A stretch of 64,000 nucleotides of DNA, taken from assembly GCA_964020155.1 (NCBI GenBank), contig OZ026549.1, forward strand, positions 2,787,633 to 2,851,632, written 5' to 3'. A program made the position numbers and the translations under genes. The DNA is from Chondrilla cf. caribensis (Eukaryota > Porifera > Demospongiae > Chondrillida > Chondrillidae). Shown here in pieces: positions 11,849 to 24,600 of the stretch. Positions within the stretch are counted from its first letter, which is position 1; every line of letters begins with the position of its first letter. Under the pieces are notes generated by a model. That model saw nothing but the letters and a program-made list of their open reading frames with translations, had not been told where the DNA came from and made no database searches.

Positions 11849-13580
11849 CTATACACGTACACACACAATCACAATAATAAATCACACAAGTAATATCACA
11901 GTGATTACTTGATAAGAGAAAAAGCCATAACTCTATATAATATATAATATTTGTACATATACATGTATTTATTGCATTCTATGAATTCAGAACCATCGGC
12001 TCCAAGGTATCCCTGTATAATTGAGGATGATACAGATGGAATTGAACTGAACTGGATACCTCCACTAGAACCCAACGGAGATGTCTACTATCTCATTGAA
12101 TATAATGATGGAAGTGATACTGTTTCAGTAAATACCTCCAGTGAGTCTACTTACTTGAATTTAACAGGACTACAGAGAGGAGTGACCTACAACATCACAG
12201 TGGTGGCAGTGAACTCAGCAGGAAGGAGTGATACTGGAGCTGTTCTACAGAGTAAGTATCTGTCAATATGTGATAACTTGAATTGTCAGTTGTCACAGTA
12301 TAAAGTTACTCATATGATATAGATCATTGTCAAACAAGAACTCATGCACAGTATAATATAGCAGTACTTACATAAAGTGAATAGTCCTTAATTTAATTGG
12401 AAATGGATATGTTGCAATGTACAGACATGGGTTACTAGAGAATCCAAATTGGTGTGATTTACATAATTTTATGTGTGAATATATATGTGCATATGTGTAC
12501 ATGTATGCATGTGAGTGCATATTATGTGTATGCGAGTTCAATAGGTCTTCAATGGCATTAGTTTTAATTTTATTTGTATTCACACAGTATCCACTCCTCC
12601 AACTACTCAGAATAACCCCTCTGGTGAGTCTTTGAGACCTTTAACCTGTCCTATGTATGCATATACTCATTTATATCATTCTACTGTACATTACATTAGA
12701 TTATATATAATATAAAACACTCATGATAATACATTTACAGCTATCTTCCTTGAATTTAGCAAATGTAACAGCTGGTGTCATTGGAGCCATTGTTGTCCTA
12801 CTGATAGTAGTGTCTGCCATAGCAGTTATAATAGCGATAGTGATCATCTGCATAATCAAACGCAACAGAAGGAAAGGAGTATCAGAAGGCAATGGAAAGG
12901 CCGACAATACAGACCATTACTACAGTGTAGCCACTGAAAATACACAACCTCCTAGAATCCAAGGAGTCAACAAGAATGACGTGTATGACCAAGTTGAGCG
13001 TGGAGGCCTGAATGCTACGGACACTTATAAAGATCCTGATGCTGGGGTCAAAGTTCACAATAAAGTTACAAATGCTAAGACATCTGGAACTGGCAAACAA
13101 AATACAAATATCCCAGCAAAATATTCCAAACTACAGCAAAATGTACCCCAAGAACAACCTCAGTGGGAGAGTACCCCATCTGAGGGTCATTATGATGTAG
13201 CTGATAGCAGACCATACCAAGACAAATATGACATGATCGGCTCAGGAATGTACATCAATTCAGCTGCAGCAAAAAAAGAAAGTGAGAATGTACCCATAAC
13301 AAAACCAAGCACTAAACCATCAAAAAGCCTGCATCCCGAGGATATTATTGATGAAATGCCCAAGAATGGGAACGATCCTTCCGAGCTTTACATTCAGCCA
13401 AATAAAGTGAGGAAACATAATGAAAAATTGTGCGTTAATCATAATCAAGTTGATCCAGAGGAATTGTACACACAACCTGCCAAGAAAAAGAAGATAAAAA
13501 AACCACCTCCATATGCATCTAGACACAAAAGTGATGATCCAGAGGCACTCTATACTGCAGTTGATAAAGTCAAGAAATGA
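7153..13580 (+). CDS. Receptor B: Ig-Ig-FN3-FN3-TM receptor with long tyrosine tail
   Basis: Complete seven-exon gene, 703 residues: 7153-7222, 9602-9919, 10487-10795, 10916-11212, 11991-12251, 12588-12623, 12760-13580. All introns are phase 1 and the sum is an exact multiple of three. Residues 1-23 are a signal peptide (MENIGKVYLKSILLCILSSV). Residues 24-129 are Ig-1 (LVCRVSG, YNWTCPDGPC, DGGTYTCEV). Residues 130-232 are a divergent Ig-2 (DCIRTAP, AEYSCQDD). FN3-1 is 233-331 and FN3-2 332-418. The stalk is STPPTTQNNPSG, and the helix is about 436-463 followed by KRNRRKG. The roughly 240-residue tail has YYSV, YDQV, YSKL, HYDVA, YDMI, MYINS (Grb2-type YxN), PPPY (WW-domain type) and three repeats DPSELYIQP, DPEELYTQP, DPEALYTAV. 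AATAAA at 13808-13813. It is a likely cell-surface receptor signalling through phosphotyrosine; ligand unknown. Confidence 0.9.
7400..8350. promoter_or_regulatory. CpG-containing module in intron 1 of B
   Basis: This part of intron 1 is clearly richer in CG dinucleotides than the AT-rich flanks. It contains an E-box CACGTG (about 8126-8131) and a CRE-like TGACGTC (8154-8160), preceded by a small inverted repeat GAAATCG-5-CGATTTC. The same order occurs in intron 1 of F (TGACGTC 51593-51599) and G (63210-63216), and with changes in E (40974-40980). Candidate intronic enhancer or internal promoter; no direct evidence of activity. Confidence 0.4.
11787..11847. repeat. (CA)n microsatellite in intron 4 of B
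   Basis: About 60 bases of uninterrupted AC dinucleotides. The frame through it is an artefact of the repeat. Confidence 0.95.
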
Positions 13581-14441
13581 AAAACTAATGTATATTCAAT
13601 TGTGTTCCATGCAATTACTTCGTTCACGTGTGTAATACTATGATACAACTATGTAGGAAATGTTAGTACTCATTACTATTCTTTATTATTCTATTTTTCT
13701 TCAAAGCAAAAGTTCAGCTCTATTATCCATCATTAATTACATTTACTATTTTATTTTTGTATGTTGTTTCAACTTTGTACTCACACACATGGCTTGAGTA
13801 TAATAATAATAAATTCTAAAAATGTGTTTCTAATATTTCAATCTTTAAGACAAGAAACACTCCTAATTGCAATGGAATTTAACAATAATATTCCATGTAC
13901 ACATACACATTTGAATTCAATTACGTAATTTTATTGTCTGTTATTGAAACCAAAATTCTACTTCATTCTCATAGGATTTACACACATTAGGAAATTGTGA
14001 GTAAACTGGTGGGTGCAATATTCATTGTAGACCGAACATCAAGTACTAGTGCTAGCCTGTTCAGTTCTTTGGATGTTTCCATGTATACCCCTAGTGCAAT
14101 CCGAATGTCATATAATATGCCATAATAGCACCTTTGGCTGCAGTCACTACTTTAATTAGCTATTGTTGGAGCTCTCATCTTTGTCTCAGTGGAGGATAAG
14201 CTGAAACTAAGCCGAAAGCATTTTGAACTGATACATACAGTACAACCAACAAATGTAGTAATAATATTCATAATCTGTTGTGTAAACTAGAAACGACAAA
14301 AGGATTACTTCAAACGTCCAATAGGTAATAAACATAAACATAATCGTATGAAGAAACAAAACTGCATGCATTGTGAGGCCATATAACTGAGTACCATAAA
14401 TATTAGATAGTATTAGATAAAGGTTACATGTATTAATTTAG
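13581..14441. other. 3' flank of B, no gene seen
   Basis: Homologous to the 3' flank of F (57589-58070), including the stretch near 14030-14070 (GACCGAACATCAAGTA). After F this leads into a small cysteine-rich gene, but here the sequence diverges at about 14070 and that gene is absent. Confidence 0.6.
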
Positions 14442-15182
14442 TTAGAGACCACCTTCCTTGTTGGCCAGAAGGATATCGGTGTCTCTCATAACTCCTGCAG
14501 TGGTGCTTCGGGATCCTCTTACACACATAATGGCAGATCTCAACAGAGCGAATGATAGGCGGCATCGAAGCCAAGAGATTACGGTGCTATACTGTAGATT
14601 TCGCTTCACTGCGACATCGGCGGCCAGCTTCTTATAGAAGGTTGTGGCCTCACGAGCCATTCCTCCAGTGGTAGACAGTACTAGCGGTGTAAATACTCCA
14701 TGTTCTACCTCTCTAATGAGTTCTCCATATTCCCGCTTCTTGGAGCCTTCATGTAGTGAGTATAGGGCAGCAAGGTCCTTTGTCCGGTATGAGGAAGCGT
14801 TTGGGTGAAATACCCTTACGTCGAAGAATGCTTCCTGGCCACGGGACCAGAAACCGTTTGTCCTGATGTCAACACGAGCTTCACTTTGCAGATTCGCAGT
14901 TCGGTGTTGGAAAATCTCGCCATTCAAGGGTTGCAACACTGGCTCAATACATGTATTGGGGCGGACTTCAGAGAGGAGATTTGCAGTAATATCCCTGACT
15001 TCATTATGCCTTAACGTTGGGAAACCTCCCCTGTGGCAGGACTTGAAGTATTCCCACAAAAGTCTAACAATACATGTCAATAATGCATTTTTGTGGGGAA
15101 CATCGGGTGTTGATAGCTCCACCGAAGAGTATACAAGCAGATGGACCATGTACCACCTTGCAAGTTGCTCCAAACATATCAC
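14442..15182 (-). pseudogene. Retroelement-derived C-terminal domain, nuclease-like, fragment
   Basis: Open frame of 246 codons; the first ATG is at 15149, the further upstream start being GTG. Motifs in order: CHRGGFPTLRHNEVRDITAN, then EPVLQPLNGE, ARVDIRTNGFWSRGQ, FFDVRVFHPNA, KKREYGELIREVEHG, FTPLVLSTTGGMAREATTFY, WLRCRLSFALLRSAI. This set is familiar from the end of retroelement-type proteins in many aquatic invertebrates. The D...FDVRV...K layout resembles a PD-(D/E)xK nuclease fold. No reverse transcriptase domain precedes it, so this is probably a truncated insertion that happens still to be open. It occurs once in the window, unlike the surrounding duplicated DNA. The family name is uncertain. 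Confidence 0.55.
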
Positions 15183-16194
15183 ATTCTACATAGTACTTCT
15201 ATGTTTACCTTATCAATTTTATCTTCCAAAATAAAAAAATTGTATACTTATATATAGTTCATAACAATAATATACATGTTATATATTAGTATTGTTGCAA
15301 ATGCCAACTTAAGTAGCAATAGACAGGAAGGGTAGAGAAACATTAACGATAGGCAGTACCTTAGTATTGGATATAACGATACATTAAAATTAATAGTAAC
15401 AGATAATCCATGTATACCCCTAGTTTTATTAAGTAGTGTAATACATTATTTTTATCATATGACATTTTATGCAAAGTGTATTATGCTAATAAAAAAGGGT
15501 GTACACTTTGTGCAGAGTTAACCTCGCTATGGAAGAAAAGTATGGTCTAGTCTACATATTATTATATTTACTTGAACAATTGTATTGTATTATTAGATAA
15601 TCTTTGAAAGAAAAAAAAAGAATACTTCCAGATAGTCACGCACATGCCATGACATCATATAATATTTGCAAATGGCTGACAAGATGGATGTTAACATGGC
15701 CGGCCAATTCTAGGTCAGACTCCTGAGCTATATATAACGATATGACCTACTTATGTGGAAAAGAAATTCAAAAATCGTTTTTAGATAACTTGCTTATTTG
15801 TGGTTTAAGAGGTCTGCTAATCCTTGCAGAAAACTTGATGATACATGATTGCAATTTGTGCTTTGCAAATCTCTGAAACTGACTTGCATAAAATGAATTA
15901 AAGATGAAAAATTGTGAATCATTGAATAAGCACTTCCAAAAAATTATTTGAAATCATGTGCAAAATCCACAAACCATAAACTTCAGCTAGCATTGTGCTA
16001 CTGCTGGGGCACCAATGTACGAAATAAAATTTGCAACAGGTACCTAACAGGTTCATGCTCATCCCTATTATATCCTCCCTCTGTATACCATGTGACAGTC
16101 ATATGGGATACTGAGTAAAAACTTCTATGTGCTATCTACGCTGGTCTCTTCAAATCCACCAACAAACATTCCACCACGGCTCACCTCCACCTCC
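15183..16194. other. No gene seen
   Basis: AT-rich, single-copy within the window, with no convincing ORF, RNA gene or inverted repeat. It separates two retroelement remnants on opposite strands. Confidence 0.5.
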
Positions 16195-16464
16195 TCCAGA
16201 CCTGATATAGTGACTACCTAGGATCACTCGGTCATCATTCTTGACCTAACTATTCTGTAAAACACTCCGGTCAGACTAATGAATACCACACACCGGAAGT
16301 CTCACAAGTATGGTGAAGTTATAAATGACATCCTGGCTAATCACCAGAAACTCACAGTATCTTATCTTATATACCCTCGAACTGGTGCCCAAGGTCACTA
16401 TCCAAAGTCACTGTTGTTGGCCATCCTCAGAGAATCCAAATCCCAATTGTATCTGCCGCAATAA
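16195..16464 (+). pseudogene. Decayed retroelement endonuclease-like domain
   Basis: One frame reads SRPDIVTT, stop, DHSVIILDLTIL, stop, then an open piece MNTTHRKSHKYGEVINDILA followed by YLIYPRTGAQGHYPKSLLLA. The order RPD, then (I/L)LDLT, then KY.E and Y...G..G(H/F) matches the restriction-like endonuclease region found at the C-terminus of some non-LTR retroelement proteins. Two in-frame stops show it is dead. Confidence 0.5.
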
Positions 16465-18960
16465 TTGATAATTGTGTGACTGAGTACTATAATGTGACAT
16501 ATGGTCATGAGAGCCACTACTCACATTAATCAATTATACACAGCCAAGATAGTAGTATCTATATTATACACATATAACAAATGAAATATAGGGCAGTATC
16601 CAAGTACAAGAACATCAGATGCTCAATCTGCTGAGCGCAATGTACTTCCTGGCCATGGATGATTGCAATTTACCAAGGACCTGAATGGAGATTGATGGAA
16701 TTTGTAAGCAAGTAAGAATATCATTAGGATCCAAACATGATAACAAATTGAATTTAAAAATTATAAAATAATAGCTACAGAATGAAATAATTATATTTAT
16801 TATTGCCAAAAAGATAATTATAATTTTGCACACATCAACATGACAGTTGCAGCACATTGCAATGACTGCGAATTAACATGAAACTGAACACTGAAACCCA
16901 TATTTGCTGTACCTAATGTCATACAATAAACCCATAGCAATGTTACTGTTCATATGAATATTGTATAGACGCTGACTGACATTTATAGCAACATAATAAC
17001 ACTGCATTGCATATAAGAGTGATAATAGGATAGTAGGGAGGACCTTTTTGCATTGAATAATTAAAACTACTTTCGATAGCCTCCCATCACTAACAATAAC
17101 CCAGTTACTAATTGGTTTCTATTATTTAACAAATTTACCGTCACAAATTTATTGTATAATGCACCAGGGTGTGAAGCAACGGAATGGTGAGCAAAAAAAT
17201 TAGTTACTACTATGTTTAAATGGGAAATGATACACACACTACAGAATTAAGGTGGTCATTTTCAGTTTGATAACATTATGGTTGAACTGAATATAGAGGT
17301 CACAAACTTGAAAACGAACACTAGGGAATGCACCATATAGTTTAAGTAAACAATGATTTGAAACAGTCCATATACTGCAACTACTATGGACGGGCATCCA
17401 TGCATATCTGAATCAAATTTGTTAAAACCACGAGCCATCTCTTCTCTCAATTTAATTGCACCCAATGGCATTTCACCTGTTCAAAGCTTCGCCTTTGACA
17501 ATCAGATATACATAGAAGTAAATTAAAATTTGTTAAAAGGTTACCTGCCTAGACACTATAATAAATACAATTAATTTCAATAAAATCAAACATGTACAAC
17601 TGTACTTGACACTACGTTAGGCAGAGTTCTTACAGGAAACACAGCCACTACACTTGTCTCTACAGAGACACCTTATAATTAATAACAGAGACTGTTCCAA
17701 TCACAGTCAATATCTATGGAATTAATACCCACCTCCACAGAAGGAAGGATGTAGCCAGACAAAATAAACAAACTATTACAACTAATAATAATAATAACAA
17801 TAATTTTTATTATGGGTTACCAGTGTTAAAATTAATAGATAATATCTCAAGTCTTAATACTTTGGAGGATTATGCTTGTTTACAGTGGGATTGAAGAATA
17901 CAGATTAGAGTGCCTTGTCTGCTTTCACTATTAGAGAGGGGAACATGTAGCACAATCTGCCACATTTCACTCACATTTTATGTTGTTTTCTGCCAAATCT
18001 CATCACTATTTTTTTCTGGAAAGGGTCATATTACAAAATGTTTTCATGGATATGAAAAAAGTATCAATGCAAATTTGGAGCTATCATTTATTGCAATGAA
18101 GAAGAATGAACGTTATTGGTACATCAGTCAAAACGAATGCTAAACATTAAAGCATTTTTATTAATACTTCACTGTGATTTCCCTATATCAACTAACATGA
18201 CTTGGTCATGCTAGTTGATATAATATTATGGAAATTGAATAATTATAAGCATAAACATATAGTGGGGTGGGTTTAACAGGAAAGTGTGCGTGGCACTATT
18301 ATAGGATTAGATGATGAATTGCATGTACCACCACATGTGGTATGTGAAAACAATAGAAAATCATTGGTTGCTTAAATTCAACTATGGTTTAAATTCTACA
18401 ATTTTGTACTGGTAGTGACTCTATTGTGTTCCTATACTGATTTGTAGTGAAAAAGTTATTATAATATATGAAATGCAATGTAACAATGAGATAGTTATAC
18501 TAATAAGCCTACCAGAATCACCTGAAATGAACAATTGTATTGCAGATGAATGGCTTCAGAACTTGACCTCCATGAGCATTCAAGCATAAATAACATGCTA
18601 ACTCATTTGAGGTAATTACTGTGGCTTCTGAGCTTCCGGCCCTATTGCATACTCTACGTGGTAAATCATATTCCAAATTTTACCTTTGTATTTTTTTCAT
18701 TAGTATACATTTTGTACACGTTAATACTCCTAGGTTGTAATATATAGCCCATTGTGAAATTTGCAGTAACTGTTGGATATAATCCACAAATATTGCTCAC
18801 CAGACACATGCATGTGGTGGATAAGCAATTCATGAAAACTACCAATGATATTGTATTATAATCACCACATTGTCACAGTACTTGTAAAATCAGGTAGGGT
18901 TCCAACTATCCAGATGGAATTAATCAGGGCATCATGCAGATATCACATGATGGAATCCTT
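16465..18960. repeat. Old, decayed copy of the intergenic block upstream of C
   Basis: Bases 16500-17540 are recognisably related to the block upstream of B (for example the stretch around 16590-16700 against 4200-4330) but carry many more substitutions and gaps than the copies upstream of E, F and G. The rest is AT-rich with no supported gene. Confidence 0.5.
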
Positions 18961-18967
18961 GATAAGT

Positions 18968-19049
18968 CAGTTAGTACTTCCTTTGACCATAGAAATGTTT
19001 GGGCTATAAGAAAAGGAAACATTTCTATGGCCAGAGGAAGTATTAACTG
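18968..19049. promoter_or_regulatory. Palindromic promoter element of C
   Basis: Two 33-base arms (18968-19000 and 19017-19049) are inverted copies with few mismatches around a 16-base spacer. Each arm contains the GGAAGTA-type core (right arm CCAGAGGAAGTATTAACTG). The same core occurs once upstream of B (6941-6958) and E (39815-39835). In C it is doubled as a palindrome, about 92 bases before the ATG. D has the right arm and a damaged left arm. No clear TATA box is visible for C or D. Confidence 0.5.
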
Positions 19050-19140
19050 ACCTATAGGTATCCACTGGACTTATTTGGATCCTGAAAACACACTCTGAGA
19101 CTAACAAAATTCAAGTGCTAGCAGATGAAATATTGGGAAG

Positions 19141-21562
19141 ATGAGCTACATCAAAAGAATCTTTTTGATAAGTACTGTACTCTATATAACAATTACAACT
19201 GCCTTTTCAGGTGAGTTTGATTTCCAAACAATTGAACCTAAATTACAGTGGGATACTTGGTTAGGCCAGACCACAATTACTCTGGGAATTGGTCCAAGAC
19301 AGGTACAGCGAAAGGGGCTCCACTAGCCGCCTTGCCTATTCACTCGTTCAGTTCTGTTCATTCTCATCAACATTATGGCATTAATGCTAGTGGTTTGAGA
19401 AATAAGTTGTCCAACACTTGACATGTGTTTGCAGCTATCTGCTCATCTGGTTATACCTACCTAGTGGAACCATATCCCGGACACCTAATGGTTCAGCGTA
19501 TTGAAACTGACTTAAGGCACGTTTAGATTGATCTTCTATTCCTTCATACCAACATATTCTGTACTTCGCAGAAATATCCTCTGTTTCTGCCACCGAGCTA
19601 GTGTTTCTATAACGCCGCGTCATTTTCCCTATTCCCGGCCATTTTCTTCTGAAGTCGGACAGCGGTCTCGACAGTATTATAGAAGGGGAGAATTGTACCA
19701 AACAAAATTGAACAGTCTTGGTATACCCAGACAACGCCTCGAAGATCCTCTTGGTCAGCGTTACGAAGGTTAACATACGGAAGATGTTGTGTCACGTTGA
19801 ATGATTCCAAAGGCCGCTGCTGCGTGCTCAAGGAACATTTTCCATCTACCACCATCGTTATGGCCTTGTATTGATCGATTTTTCACGATCGCATGTGCCA
19901 TAAATTGCAAATTCAACAAAAGCTGCACCATTCATTATTACCGTCCGACAATTGGTATGGAAATGTAGCTAGTTCGGATATTTCCTCTGTAGCTAGCCTC
20001 CTTTTACTGGCGTAGGCTTTTGAATACTTTAAAACTGATGCTGGTAATCTTACGTTCACCGCAAATTAATTGGTAACTCAATGCCTATTTGGTAGGTCGA
20101 AGAAATATGCATACTTCTTAGCTTCGCCTCTTTCCGCAATGTATTTCGCAATAAAATATGATCATTGCGTCATTCCCTCGATTAGTATTACACAGCAACA
20201 CCAGCGTTCTTCGCAGGACGACTGCATTAAATTGAATTAAGATTGTTCAAGTTTCCACCAAATATGTTATCGCGTTGAAAAATCCGACTGTTATTCGATG
20301 TTACCAAACATGTTTTAAAAGAGTACGAATACAGGCATTGTCCGGGATATGGCGTACCTAGTACCTCTACCGTATCACTAATAGAATAATAAAAAGACTG
20401 TACGGATGCCGTTTCACGTCTCCGTCAGTCCACATCACTTGATTTGTATCATCATCGCAAGCTCAATGCGATGATAAGTACGTAAATACAAGGATGTTTT
20501 GTTTAATTCAAGAAAGATAGCTTTGTTATTCTGTTTGCAACCACCTCTCTACTAGATTTATAGTCTAAACATACACACGTACAGTCAGTGTCCGTATGCC
20601 AAGACGATCCTTTCACTCACCTACATGTAAACTGATGTGCCACTTACGGTAAGCGTCTCTTTGAAAGTTATTTTAATAAAATCGAAAGTTAATTAAATTT
20701 TTGTTCCACCATATGCATATCATAGATACTCAAACGCTACAGTTACTGTACAGTTTTCACGCTCTAACCATAGAGGGTCTAGGGTCAATATTCTAACCAT
20801 ATCAAACATGTGCTTTGTGTATAGAATCTGATACATTGCTTAGCGAATCGGATATTTTATATTGGCAAAACGTTCAGTATAATAATTAAAATTGCTGACG
20901 CAAAGCATTAGCTGTCCAAGTCCAAAGTGGTAACTGTGTATTTTAAACGCAAAGATTGGAGTGGGGGAAAATTGTGTTAACATCCTTGACAGAAAACTGT
21001 AAACTCAAGTACATACTGACTGGAAACCACCATTTATGATCATGCAGCATATTCATATACAATTGCATGATATCAATGTCATAGGATAGTCATACTAATA
21101 GATTCCAACATTTGTCATGATCACTAACATGGCAGATCAAAATGAAGAAAACGATTTCATGAAATTACATGGGTTTGGTTGATGGGACAAGTACAATAGT
21201 CAAAGATTCTGGTGATCTTCATCATGCATGGGTTTGAAGTTGCATGGAGATTAAATATTAATAATTATACTCTCACATATTCGAAGACCATATTACATTT
21301 CTAAACTACATACATACATGAACGTCTGTCTAAGAGTGGTTTGGAAAGATGATGATCAGTGATGCAAGGTAATTTGCTCTATATAGTATAGTATTTGATT
21401 ATGTTTAATTGCTTGACCTTATTTGCACTTGCATCCCTCCGCACACCATAATGCTGGAAATATTATGACAAAGCAGCTAACATGTGTTCAATATAAACAC
21501 AGCCAATCCATATTTCTGCAGGGGACTTTGTCAAGGGACATTTGCCGCTCAACCTCCCTTGG

Positions 21563-21637
<75 letters not shown>

Positions 21638-24600
21638 TATACACACATGCATATATGCATGCACTCACACACAGAATCTGTGATATATTATGATGATTAA
21701 GAACAATCTAGATTAGACTAAATCAGCTGAAAAATAAACTTTAATTCAATTGAATACTCACATACTGTTATAATTTCTTCGTTCTAATTTCAAGTCTAAT
21801 AATGACTGAACCTTTGTTTAAGTTAATTAGGCTGCATAAACATCATGATAACTGAACTGAAAATTGATTCTCTAAAAGATTCATTGACAACAAATTAAAA
21901 TAAATTTAAAATATAAAGTACTGTAACTGAATTCATCAATAACTTCCTTCAGTGCTGGGTAGCCAACAGTGTATATTCCAACTCCTAGGTTCTCTGGTGA
22001 TTACTGTGGTGATTGATGGCTACACAGTGGAGTCCACTCTATTCTCACCAGCTTCACTACCACTAGGAACAGCTCTTGTGTTGGTGTGTAGAGTCAGTGG
22101 AATACCACAGAGACAGATCAAATATAGCTGGACATGTCCAGATGGTCCATGTGAACGTCCAGGAGATGTGGGGAGAAAGGTTGTTAACAGCAATATTCTA
22201 GCAGTCAATATAACTTCTAATAGTGATGGAGGAACATACACCTGTGAAGTATCAACAGATGAGGCAGATGGGGGATACAGCCAAAATTATACTCTCAGTG
22301 TTTCAGGTTAATACACACAAGAATGCATTCATATACCATGCAAAAATGTATGCAAATATATGTCAAAAACATTAATATGCAAGTACATGAAATGAATAAT
22401 TTTATCATTATAGGAGGACATGTTATCCACAGTTATGGGAGGCTTTTCCACCAGGCACATGTAATCACTAGAGGAGATCAGCTTCTACCACCTGGTGATG
22501 GAACAGGGCCTGGAAGGATGGACTGCATAAGAACTGCACCAGAAACTGCTGGTTTCCAATTTAAAGGTGGCAAAGGTGGCTGGCAACCAAACAATTTAGT
22601 ATATCAAAGTGTTCAGGATGATGATCAAATGGCTACTTTATTCTTCAACCGAGCTTACTTGTCAATGAACAATTTCACTGCAGAGTATTCCTGTCAGGAT
22701 GATACATATATTCTTTTCTATTTATCACCAGGTAATAACTACTACTGATACTAGGTATTACATACAATATGACATCATTCAAAAATCGTATTTAGAACAT
22801 CAAGTGATATTAATTATAATGCTTTATTATTGTTATACAAGTTGATTTTAATTCTATTTTATCACTCCCTGACAGGTACATTACCCAATGTCACTATCAT
22901 GAGGGCTGTGCCAAGCACCACTGATGTAAGAATAGTCCTCAATGATATTCCCTCTGATAATATCCGTAGAACCATTATAGGATATGAACGTCATGACCTT
23001 GGAGTGACACTGCAGGGAGAGTATGCAAATATTAAGAAAGAAACACAGCATACATTCTCATCACTAGTCCCAGGTGCTAGGTACACAGTAGTAGTGCAGG
23101 GACTGAGTCCATCTGCGAATGGAGGTCAAAGAAGTCAGCATGTCACAAGAAGCGATTTCAAAACTAATGTGAAAGGTCAGGGTAATATCACATTTTATTT
23201 GAGCATACATATCTCATACTAGGTGGAGCATCAAGAGTCTAATTTGGACTGAGTTACAATCGTTTGTGTTAGAGTTGTTTGAAATGTGGGCATGGCACCT
23301 ATTTATTACTTTCCAACATAGTTTTATTGAGTATTTGTGCTGGACCTCTTTGTATGCCCCTTTTGCCTCCACACATCACAACAAAGTATAACTGAAATAT
23401 AGAACAAAATAATTTACATGTATACACATCCAATTTATACTTGCACATTAATTATGCATACATATCTATGGATGTATTATATTAATTTTACATATGTATG
23501 TAATAGCAAAACATTTACCTAACCATCTGTATTATGTACACAAAAATCTTCTTCGGGGTGGAAGTAAGGCCACATTTGCCTTCCCTTCAGAGAAATTCCC
23601 CCTCCCCCTTTCCGGAGATTCTATATTTACCTCACTTGAGATACCTCATACAATTATACAGAGCACATCAGATATCTGTAGGTTTCAGGAAACAGATTTC
23701 CTGGGATGAATATGGTCCCACAATACAAGTACTACCTAATAATACCATAATCTTATTATATAATATCTACACATAATACTACGAATGTGTGCCCAAACAC
23801 ATGTACACACATGATCACATAATAAATCACACAAATAATATCACAATGATTACTTAACAACACTTTTAAATTATTACTTTCCAACATCAATTTATTGGCA
23901 TTTATGCTTGTCTTCTTTTTCATATGTCCCTTTAGCCCCCACACACCATAACAAAGTATAACTAAAATATAGAACAAAATAGTCTACATGTATACACATT
24001 CACTTAATACTTGCACTTAAACATTAATTATGTATACATATTTATGGCTGTATTATAAATTATACATATGTATGCAATGCGTAGCACTTTCACCTAGCCA
24101 TCTGCATATGTACACACAACCTTTTTGAGAGTGGATGTCACATTTGCCTTCCCTTCAGAGAAATTCCCCTCCCCCTTCTGGAGATTCTATATTTACCTCC
24201 CTTGAGATACCTCGATCATACAATTATTCAGAAACATCAGATATCTGTAGGTTTTAGGAAACAGAATTTCTGGGATGAATATGGTCCCACAGTACACACA
24301 TACTACAAATGTGTGCATAAATACAAGTACACACTATCACAATATAAATCACACAATTAATATCACAGGGATTACTTTAAGAGAAAAACTCTAACTCCAT
24401 ATATTATATTACATGTATATAATATTGTTTTCTATGAATTTAGAACCATCAGCTCCAAGGTATCCCGCGATAATTGGAGATGATATAGATGGAATTGAAC
24501 TAAACTGGATACCTCCACTAGAACCTAACGGAGATGTCTACTATCTCATCGAATATAATGATGGAATTAATACTGCTTCAGTAAATACCTCCAGTGAGTC

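Noticed and set aside
11590..11877. Frames through CA repeats (also 21423-21683 and 30690-30924)
   Set aside because: Dinucleotide repeats give open Thr-His or Cys-Val frames without coding meaning.
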